From assembly GCA_910586435.1 (NCBI GenBank), contig CAJUGT010000042.1, positions 14,804 to 26,885 on the forward strand: 12,082 nt of DNA, given 5' to 3'. Source of the stretch: an uncultured Acetatifactor sp. Lineage in GTDB: Bacteria > Bacillota > Clostridia > Lachnospirales > Lachnospiraceae. Each line of letters begins with the position of its first letter. The first letter of the stretch is position 1. A program made the position numbers and the translations under genes. Shown here piece after piece: positions 6,716-12,082 of this stretch. Below the pieces are notes generated by a model, which saw nothing but the letters and a program-made list of their open reading frames with translations, had not been told where the DNA came from and did not search any database.

Positions 6716-7468
6716 ATGATAGTATATAGATGTGAGACTTCAATGGAAAGTATTTTTACGGCGGTGTATAGGGCTTATGAGGAAAAGAGGGTGCATGAGG
6801 AAACCATCATAAGCCTTACGGAGGAGCCTCTGTTATTTGCGGAGGATATCTGGGTGGAACCGGATGAGAGAAAGGTCTGTAAAGTAATTAATACCCTGAA
6901 TCGGAGATTTGGACAGGACAATTATCTCACTTTATGCATGGCGCTGGCTTCCGAGGATGCGGACAGCGCACAAGCGGTATATCGTACTATTGTGCAGGGA
7001 TTAGCCGGTAATGTTTCCAAAGGGCATCTGTTTGATAATCTGGCGGATGATTATGTACACAGGGCATTTGCGCTTGCGAGGACAGTAAATACGGAAATAG
7101 GGCACCAGAAACAGTTTTTGCGTTTTGGGGAATTGGAAAATGGAGTGCTGTATTCACGGATAGGTCCTAAAAATGATGTTGTGGTTTTTCTGATGCCGCA
7201 TTTTGCGGATCGGTTGCCAATGGAAAATTTTATGATATATGACGATGTGCATAATTTATTTGGGATTCATCCGGCGGGAAGGCCGTGGTATCTGCTTCGG
7301 GGAGGGGAGACGGAGCTGCCGATTCATCTGTCGGAGGAAGAGATACGGTATCAGGAACTGTTTCGGCAGTTTTGCCATACTATAACAATAGAAGAAAGGA
7401 AAAATACAAAACTTCAGAGGAATATGCTGCCTCTGCGTTTTAGGAAGTATATGGTTGAGTTTTCCTGA
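6716..7468 (+). CDS. Putative DNA repair/metabolism protein (TIGR03915 type), partner of the radical SAM protein
   Basis: A 250-residue protein matching the uncharacterised family that accompanies the radical SAM/HhH protein, in some species fused to a uracil-DNA-glycosylase-like domain that is absent here. Family landmarks are the start IVYRCETSMESIFTAVYRAY, the central KGHLFDNLADDYV, and the C-terminal HFADRLPMENFMIYDDVHN with PAGRPWYLL. I chose ATG at 6716 because the family begins at this VYRCE segment and AGG lies 9 bases upstream (6704-6707). An in-frame ATG at 6623 would add 31 polar residues encoded by a tandem repeat, with a poor ribosome site. Function is inferred from partnership: it probably works with the radical SAM enzyme on damaged or modified DNA. 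There are no membrane segments. The 197-base gap from the first gene is unusually long for such a tight pair. Confidence 0.85.
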   Translation: MIVYRCETSMESIFTAVYRAYEEKRVHEETIISLTEEPLLFAEDIWVEPDERKVCKVINTLNRRFGQDNYLTLCMALASEDADSAQAVYRTIVQGLAGNVSKGHLFDNLADDYVHRAFALARTVNTEIGHQKQFLRFGELENGVLYSRIGPKNDVVVFLMPHFADRLPMENFMIYDDVHNLFGIHPAGRPWYLLRGGETELPIHLSEEEIRYQELFRQFCHTITIEERKNTKLQRNMLPLRFRKYMVEFS

Positions 7469-7553
7469 TGGAAAGGCAGGGTGGTAAACTCAGAACGCCT
7501 CTGTGCTGTTGCCGAACGAATACTTAATAATTTCTAAGTTTTATAAAAAGAAC

Positions 7554-7581
7554 TTTACTTTTTAGCTTTTTTGGATATAAT
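7554..7581 (+). promoter_or_regulatory. Promoter of the Crh/HPr-like gene
   Basis: TTTACT (7554-7559), a 16-base spacer and a perfect TATAAT (7576-7581) lie 64 bases upstream of the start codon in an AT-rich context. The -35 is weak but the -10 is ideal. Confidence 0.6.
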
Positions 7582-7645
7582 GGTAAATTGTAGAAACCAA
7601 TAAAATGTATAAGATGCTTTAGGGCATTGGAAAGGAAGGTTGGAA

Positions 7646-7870
7646 ATGGTTAAGACAATTCATATGACTCAGGAAGATGTTCAGCATTTTGTGAACGTAG
7701 CTTCAAAATGTGATTTTGACATCGACATTTCCTATAACAGATATGTGGTTGATGCAAAGTCCTTTTTGGGAGTATACGGACTGGATTTTCGCAGACCGTT
7801 AAAAGTATCCTATGATGGTTATAATAGTGAGTTTGAGGAATTGCTGAAGAAATTTGCTGTTGCGTGTTAG
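7646..7870 (+). CDS. HPr-family protein lacking the phospho-histidine (Crh-like)
   Basis: A 74-residue HPr-fold protein. The segment DAKSFLGVYGLDF at residues 36-48 aligns with the Ser46 helix of Gram-positive HPr, and S39 is the equivalent of the serine phosphorylated by HPr kinase. The usual LHARP active-site loop is absent: DVQHFVNVAS occupies that region and H14 aligns past the catalytic position. It therefore should not carry phosphate for sugar uptake, but like Bacillus Crh could act in carbon catabolite regulation if the serine is phosphorylated (inference). ATG at 7646 is preferred over TTG at 7640 because AAGGAAGG (7632-7639) is 6 bases upstream. It has its own promoter and no operon partner. 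Its real role in this group of bacteria is unknown to me. Confidence 0.8.
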   Translation: MVKTIHMTQEDVQHFVNVASKCDFDIDISYNRYVVDAKSFLGVYGLDFRRPLKVSYDGYNSEFEELLKKFAVAC

Positions 7871-8331
7871 AACTTGTGTCTCAACTGAAGCACTGATAGG
7901 ATATAATTGTGGTTCAATGCGATTCTTGTGTTATCCGCAGGCCTATAAGTGTTAAAATGGAAATTTGGTACATGCAAGTTTGGGAATTTGCGCTCTGTGA
8001 TGCCATGAGGAAAAGGTGGACAGGGCGGTGAAGATTATATATGAATCATTGTGATACCGGCATTCCGAATTTGACAGTCTGAAATCATGGAGCTGTTCAA
8101 AGGGCGAATCTGCCATATGGCTTAAGAGACTGTTATAATTCAAAAGTAAAGAATGACTCCCTATGTCAGAGTATCTGCATAGGGAGTCTTCTTCATAATA
8201 ACGTAAAAAGTATGAAAGGGACAAAAGCCAGAGAGAAAAACAAATATAACATCGGACAATAAAAGTTCAGCAGAGGGATGCGCAAAAGTAATTGATGAAA
8301 TGCCTGACAGCGGCAGGCAGGGGGATGAAAG
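7871..8331. other. Intergenic stretch without a convincing gene; possible small RNA
   Basis: Nothing here looks like a protein. A perfect -10 hexamer TATAAT at 7902-7907 lacks a good -35, and the stretch ends in a strong hairpin at 8155-8188. A 24-codon frame from 7957 and a 90-codon - strand frame lack ribosome sites and family features. An untranslated RNA of about 280 bases between 7914 and 8194, or a long 3' untranslated region of the HPr-like gene, would fit. Just before the helicase start a 6-bp hairpin TGCCTG (8301-8306) / CAGGCA (8314-8319) directly abuts its ribosome site. Confidence 0.4.
8155..8194 (+). terminator. Strong hairpin, probable terminator
   Basis: A perfect 11-bp stem GACTCCCTATG (8155-8165) / CATAGGGAGTC (8178-8188) continues with CAGA-GTA-TCTG after one bulged T, leaving only a 3-base loop. 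The tail TTCTTC is moderately T-rich. On the other strand no T-run follows the stem, so + strand use is favoured. Confidence 0.65.
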
Positions 8332-11300
8332 ATGCAGGATAGAACAGAAGTGGCGGAAAAAGAAATTCACATTTCCGTGCGAGGACTGGTAGAGTTCATA
8401 TTACGTCATGGGGATATTGACAACAGACATCAGGCGGCGCCTGACAATGCCATGCAGGAAGGCGGCAGAATTCACAGAATGATTCAACGCAGAATGGGGA
8501 CAGAATATCAGACGGAGGTTTCGTTAAAATATACTGTTCCGGCAGAAGGGTATACGCTGGTGGTGGAGGGACGAGCGGATGGAATTATTCATCAGAAGGA
8601 TCAGGTGATAATTGATGAGATCAAAGGAACTTATCGTGATATTACCAGAATGAAAGAACCCAGGCCCTTACATTTGGCCCAGGCGAAATGCTATGCCTTT
8701 ATGTATGGAATTCGTGAAGGTCTTACCAAAGTGAAAGTGCGTCTGACATATTGCAATATTTATTCTGAGGAAATAAGATATTTTTATGAGGATTACACAT
8801 TTGAGGAACTGGAAGAATGGTTTGGGCTATTGGTGAGAAGTTACAGGAAATGGGCTGACTATTCCTGGAATTGGAGCAATATAAGACAGGCTTCCATACA
8901 GGGACTTGCGTTCCCGTTCCCATATCGACAGGGGCAGAAGGAATTAGTTGCCAATGTATACAGAACCATATATCATAAGAAGAAACTCTTCTTGGAAGCA
9001 CCGACCGGGGTGGGAAAAACCATCTCTGTCTTATATCCTGCCATTCAGGCTATGGGCAGAGGAATGGGGGATAAGATATTCTATCTTACAGCGAAAACAA
9101 TTACCAGGACAGTGGCGGATGATACATTGGTGCTTCTTCGCGGCAAAGGATTACATGTGAAAAGTGTAATTTTGACAGCCAAAGATAAAATTTGCTTTAT
9201 GGACAATGTAGATTGTAATCCAGAATTTTGCCCATACGCCAAAGGGCATTATGATCGCATCAATGACGCGGTATTTGATTTGCTTACTGCCCAGGAAAAT
9301 TTTGGTAGAGAAAATATTGAAAAGTATGCCATGAAACATCAAGTATGTCCTTTTGAAATGTGCTTGGATATGAGTCTGTATGCAGATGTTATCATATGTG
9401 ATTACAATTATTTATTTGATCCACATATCTATTTGAAACGATTTTTTGGGGAAGCATCTGACAATTATATTTTTTTGATTGATGAGGCACATAATTTATT
9501 GGAGCGTGGAAGAGAAATGTATAGTGCCTTACTTTGGAAAGAACAGTTTGTGGAACTGTGCAGCGAAATAAAACAGACAGTGGCGTCAGAAATATCTTTG
9601 CACCCGGCAAAACCTGTAGATAATGGGGTTTCTGGTCAAATATCCTTTGAAAATGAAAGCCATATGAAAGATAACTTGACAATAATGTCACAAGATGGCG
9701 TGAAAATGACACATATTATAACTACTATGTCATGTGACAATGAAAGCAGGAATGGTGTTGTAAAAAATGACAATGAGAAATTCGGCAAGGATATATATAT
9801 AAATGCAGCAGAAAAGGAAATAGAAAAGTGTGAAGATGTACAGGGCGAGGAAATAAGAGAGGATATAAATGTAGGGGAAGGGGGAATAAGAGAGTGTAAA
9901 AATGTAGAAGAAGAGGGAAAAAGATGGTGTGAAGATACAGAGGAAGGGGAAAAAAGAAGGTATGAAGAAATAGAGGGAAAAAGGGGATACGCAGATGTAG
10001 AGGAAGGGGAAAAAAGAAGATATGAAGAAATAGAGGGAAAAAGAGGATACGCAGATGTAGTGAATGGGGCAATAAGGGGGTGTGAAGAAAAGGAAGAGGG
10101 AGTAAGGACGTGTGAAGACGAAGGGGAGATAAGAAGGTGTAAAAATGTAGAGGAAGAGAGAATAAGAGAAAATGGAAATGCGGGAGAAGAGGGGGAGAGC
10201 TATGATATTTACAGCCAAGAAGAGGAGAATGACAACAGTGAATATGAGGAATACTTCGATGAGATGGAAGGGCAGGAATTCGGAAAGGGAAAACAGTATG
10301 GCGGAAGGAGTATTTTGATAAGGCAGGGATATGCTGATAAATTGATCTGTCAGATCAGGAAATGCAATCAGGAACTTTTGTTTCTCAAGCGGGAATGCCC
10401 TCAATATTGTGTTGTTGGGAGTCTTGAAGGCTTTGTGAGGAATCTGCTGCGGTTGCAGTCGGTTCTTGATGATTATCTTTCGGAGCAGGAAGAAGAACAG
10501 CTTTCGGTAAGGGAGATGTTATTGGATTTTTATTTTGAAGTAAATCATTTTCTCTATATTTATGAGTTGGTAGATGACAATTATGTCATGTATACACAGT
10601 TATGTCAGGACGGAAGTTTTTTTGTAAAATTATTTTGTGTGAATCCCAAGGAGAACCTCAAGAACTGTATGCTTCGTGGACGAAGTACAATTCTTTTTTC
10701 AGCGACATTTTTGCCCATACAGTATTATAAGAAGCTTTTAGGAGGAGAAGCAGAGGATTATGAGGTTTATGCTCATTCAATGTTTGATTTGGAAAAGAGA
10801 GCTTTGTTCATTGCCGGGGATGTGACAAGCAAATATACACGCCGTTCATGGGAAGAGTATTATAAGATTGCCCATTATATAGAAGAAATTGTAAAAAATC
10901 GACATGGAAATTATATGGTATTCTGTCCTTCGTATGGTTTTCTTCGGACTATTTATGACATATACATGGAGAACTTTGGAGGTGAGGACAGGGAATGCAT
11001 TGTGCAAAGTGAAGCCATGAGCGAAACAGAACGAGAGGAATTCCTGGGTAAATTTCAGGTACAGGATAGGAACATTTTGATTGGTTTCTGTGTATTGGGG
11101 GGCATATTTGGCGAAGGAATAGATTTAAAAAATGACAGGCTGATTGGAGTCATGATTGTGGGCACAGGATTGCCCCAGGTATGTGACGAAAGGGAAATAT
11201 TAAAGGGGTATTTTAACGCAAGTGGTGAGGAAGGATTTGACTATTCCTATCGGTTTCCCGGAATGAATAAAGTGTTACAGGCTGCGGGAAGGGTAATCAG

Positions 11301-11457
11301 GACAATGGAAGATGTGGGGATAATAGCCTTATTAGATGAGCGCTTCCTCCAACAGTCGTATCGCAGACTCTTTCCGCTGGAATGGCAGAGGTTTGAAATG
11401 GTTACTGTGGATAATATAGCAAAAAAAGTGGAACGCTTTTGGGATCAGTGGTTATAA
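8332..11457 (+). CDS. PD-(D/E)XK nuclease fused to Fe-S DEAD_2 (DinG/XPD-type) DNA helicase
   Basis: A 1041-residue protein. Residues 11-180 form a RecB/Cas4-like nuclease: GRIHRMIQ at 45-52, VEGRADG with D83, IIDEIKG with E96 and K98, and HLAQAKCYA with Q117. The helicase follows: APTGVGKT (Walker A, 223-230), candidate Fe-S ligands C288, C295, C300 and C339 (or C344), DEAH at 384-387, SATF at 790-793, and QAAGRVIRT at 983-991 as motif VI. DinG/XPD relatives unwind DNA 5' to 3' at repair intermediates, and the attached nuclease suggests coupled unwinding and cutting (inference). Residues about 417-660 are a low-complexity insertion after the DEAH box, where XPD-type enzymes have the arch domain, containing a degenerate 11-residue repeat. 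The start at 8332 has GGGGGA at 8320-8325; a nearer ATG at 8325 stops after five codons. It stands alone as a transcription unit. Relatives without the insertion would be near 800 residues. Confidence 0.93.
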   Translation: MQDRTEVAEKEIHISVRGLVEFILRHGDIDNRHQAAPDNAMQEGGRIHRMIQRRMGTEYQTEVSLKYTVPAEGYTLVVEGRADGIIHQKDQVIIDEIKGTYRDITRMKEPRPLHLAQAKCYAFMYGIREGLTKVKVRLTYCNIYSEEIRYFYEDYTFEELEEWFGLLVRSYRKWADYSWNWSNIRQASIQGLAFPFPYRQGQKELVANVYRTIYHKKKLFLEAPTGVGKTISVLYPAIQAMGRGMGDKIFYLTAKTITRTVADDTLVLLRGKGLHVKSVILTAKDKICFMDNVDCNPEFCPYAKGHYDRINDAVFDLLTAQENFGRENIEKYAMKHQVCPFEMCLDMSLYADVIICDYNYLFDPHIYLKRFFGEASDNYIFLIDEAHNLLERGREMYSALLWKEQFVELCSEIKQTVASEISLHPAKPVDNGVSGQISFENESHMKDNLTIMSQDGVKMTHIITTMSCDNESRNGVVKNDNEKFGKDIYINAAEKEIEKCEDVQGEEIREDINVGEGGIRECKNVEEEGKRWCEDTEEGEKRRYEEIEGKRGYADVEEGEKRRYEEIEGKRGYADVVNGAIRGCEEKEEGVRTCEDEGEIRRCKNVEEERIRENGNAGEEGESYDIYSQEEENDNSEYEEYFDEMEGQEFGKGKQYGGRSILIRQGYADKLICQIRKCNQELLFLKRECPQYCVVGSLEGFVRNLLRLQSVLDDYLSEQEEEQLSVREMLLDFYFEVNHFLYIYELVDDNYVMYTQLCQDGSFFVKLFCVNPKENLKNCMLRGRSTILFSATFLPIQYYKKLLGGEAEDYEVYAHSMFDLEKRALFIAGDVTSKYTRRSWEEYYKIAHYIEEIVKNRHGNYMVFCPSYGFLRTIYDIYMENFGGEDRECIVQSEAMSETEREEFLGKFQVQDRNILIGFCVLGGIFGEGIDLKNDRLIGVMIVGTGLPQVCDEREILKGYFNASGEEGFDYSYRFPGMNKVLQAAGRVIRTMEDVGIIALLDERFLQQSYRRLFPLEWQRFEMVTVDNIAKKVERFWDQWL
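9676..9772. repeat. In-frame TGACA/TGTCA motif cluster inside the helicase gene
   Basis: Six exact TGACA/TGTCA pentamers occur in 97 bases (9677, 9686, 9707, 9728, 9735, 9768), including the inverted pair TGTCA-TG-TGACA at 9728-9739. The density and ATGACA/ATGTCA context match the intergenic cluster at 2240-2369. The stretch encodes polar, unstructured residues at the start of the arch-domain insertion. Confidence 0.55.
9808..10180 (+). repeat. In-frame 33-bp (11-residue) minisatellite in the helicase
   Basis: About eleven degenerate units, mostly 33 bases with some of 24-27, encode the loose consensus G-x-[IK]-R-x-[CY]-[EK]-[DN]-V-E-E. Embedded is a larger recent duplication: 60 bases at 9940-9999 and 10000-10059 differ at only two positions and encode the same 20 residues. 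All length changes preserve frame and no stop occurs, unlike the 14-bp array at 4459. The purine-rich strand makes long spurious frames on the opposite strand. Confidence 0.8.
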
Positions 11458-11832
11458 ATAACAGTTATCCACAATAATTTCCATGGCTTTCCGGTGTAAA
11501 ATTGGTTTTCCACAGTCAAAATGAGGGATTTTTTCATTCTTTTGACTCAATTGGAAAATATAGTATGGTGTCTGGGGAGAAAAAGGGGGGTGAAGGGCTG
11601 GTTTTTTATGGGAAAAACGAAAAGTTTTTAAGGAAAAGATGGAAATGACATAGAAAATGTGTTAAAATGACATGTGTGTATATGTGGATAAGTCTGTGGA
11701 TTTTGTGGATTTTGCTGGTGGTTTCCACAGAAAAAATGACATTTGAATCAAGTTATCCACATATTGGCCCTATGAAACGGCTTGTTGGTACTGGTTTGGT
11801 CAATTATCCACAGGCACCGGAACTTATCCGTA
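11406..11832. promoter_or_regulatory. DnaA-box cluster (oriC-like or DnaA-titration site)
   Basis: Five perfect TTATCCACA boxes: 11465-11473, 11753-11761 and 11804-11812 on the + strand, and 11406-11414 (inside the helicase gene's end) and 11683-11691 on the - strand. Near matches are TTTTCCACA at 11506, two adjacent TGTGGATTT at 11695 and 11704, GTTTCCACA at 11721 and TTATCCGTA at 11824. This density is typical of bacterial oriC regions beside dnaA. An AT-rich run (11979-12000) to the right could be an unwinding element. Neither dnaA nor rpmH is in view, so a DnaA-titration cluster away from the origin is the alternative. Confidence 0.75.
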
Positions 11833-12082
11833 CTCTTCGTATACAGATTTGATTGACAAATGCTGTACAATACGAGTTGGCTTTGAGGGGTTACAAGTAA
11901 AGAAAGATGGTATAACAGTCCAGCTAAGAAATGTCAAGAGGAAATTGAAAAACAGTCTCGGAACGGAGGTGCCCTGTCAATCTATTTATTAAAAATATTT
12001 AGCTGGACAGGTGGGGTTACGAAGGCGCACGAGAGCAAATTTCATGAGACACTACTTAGTGTCTCTGGGTACTTATGAATGA
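11833..12082. other. Right-end non-coding stretch with inverted repeats
   Basis: No gene is visible to the edge of the window. GTCCAGCTAA (11918-11927) is an exact inverted match of TTAGCTGGAC (11999-12008), and CCTGTC (11973-11978) pairs with GACAGG (12006-12011) across the AT-rich 11979-12000. A perfect 9-bp hairpin GAGACACTA-CT-TAGTGTCTC is at 12046-12065. GGGGTTAC is repeated at 11887 and 12013. This could be the leader of a gene beyond the edge or part of an origin. Confidence 0.4.
11909..11937 (-). promoter_or_regulatory. Possible leftward promoter to the right of the DnaA boxes
   Basis: On the - strand TTGACA (11937-11932), a 17-base spacer and TATACC (11914-11909) with an extended TGT before the -10 form a plausible promoter. 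No - strand gene lies to its left in the window, so its product would be non-coding or the match is chance. Confidence 0.35.

Noticed and set aside
6576..6719. Small basic open frame after GGAGG at 6565, ending as ATGA with the TIGR03915-type start
   Set aside because: It would need an ATT start or a TTG without a ribosome site, runs through the duplicated leader and resembles no protein I know.
7952..8224. - strand frame of 90 codons
   Set aside because: It would begin beyond a strong hairpin, lacks a ribosome site and has no recognisable domain.
9725..10404. Two - strand frames rich in Phe, Leu and Pro that look like repetitive membrane proteins
   Set aside because: They arise from the purine-rich 33-bp repeat read backwards; the + strand helicase motifs on both sides are in one frame.
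11519..11542. Weak hairpin AATGA/TCATT with T-runs as terminator of the helicase gene
   Set aside because: The stem is only about five A/T-rich base pairs and the T-run lies mostly within the loop.
11667..11852. 61-codon + strand frame in the DnaA-box region
   Set aside because: Its sequence is made of DnaA boxes and AT-rich spacers, has no ribosome site and no family features.
11853..11871. TTGACA followed by TACAAT as a promoter
   Set aside because: The hexamers are only 7 bases apart, and no -10 is found at 16-18 bases from the TTGACA.

Overview
The window looks like part of a Gram-positive Clostridia genome, most likely an anaerobic gut member of the Lachnospiraceae. This rests on the shadow-free gene style (strong GGAGG-type ribosome sites, GTG/TTG options, AT-rich spacers), a Crh/HPr-like protein, the radical-SAM/TIGR03915-type repair pair, LexA boxes of the Gram-positive GAAC-N4-GTTY type, and a pectin-utilisation gene set. 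The assignment is inference from gene content, not from a marker gene.

Left part (1-3900): a plant cell-wall (pectin) catabolism unit on the + strand. A possible tail of an upstream gene overlaps a GH28 polygalacturonase-like enzyme, which overlaps an amidohydrolase by ATGA. A 298-base spacer packed with TGACA/TGTCA motifs, short direct repeats and a palindrome separates these from a GH140 apiosidase-like enzyme. A strong intrinsic terminator closes the unit. None of the three enzymes has a signal peptide, so they probably act in the cytoplasm on imported oligosaccharides.

Middle (3900-5123): no intact gene. It holds a collapsed remnant of a sugar ABC-transporter solute-binding protein on the - strand, whose lipoprotein N-terminus is replaced by a 14-bp tandem repeat. 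An AT-rich stretch follows, containing a 184-bp MITE-like element with inverted ends and a 9-bp target duplication.

5040-7468: a two-gene DNA-repair module. A radical SAM/HhH protein is driven by a near-consensus promoter carrying two LexA-like boxes and ends in a perfect sliding-clamp-binding pentapeptide. It is followed by its usual partner, a TIGR03915-type DNA metabolism protein. A small Crh/HPr-like protein with its own promoter follows, then a gene-poor 461-base stretch ending in a strong hairpin.

8332-11457: a large fusion of a RecB/Cas4-like PD-(D/E)XK nuclease with an Fe-S DEAD_2 (DinG/XPD-type) helicase. A roughly 245-residue insertion with an in-frame 33-bp minisatellite interrupts its arch-domain region.

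11406-12082: a dense cluster of DnaA boxes with no gene in the rest of the window, resembling oriC or a DnaA-titration locus. Whether dnaA lies just beyond the right edge cannot be seen.
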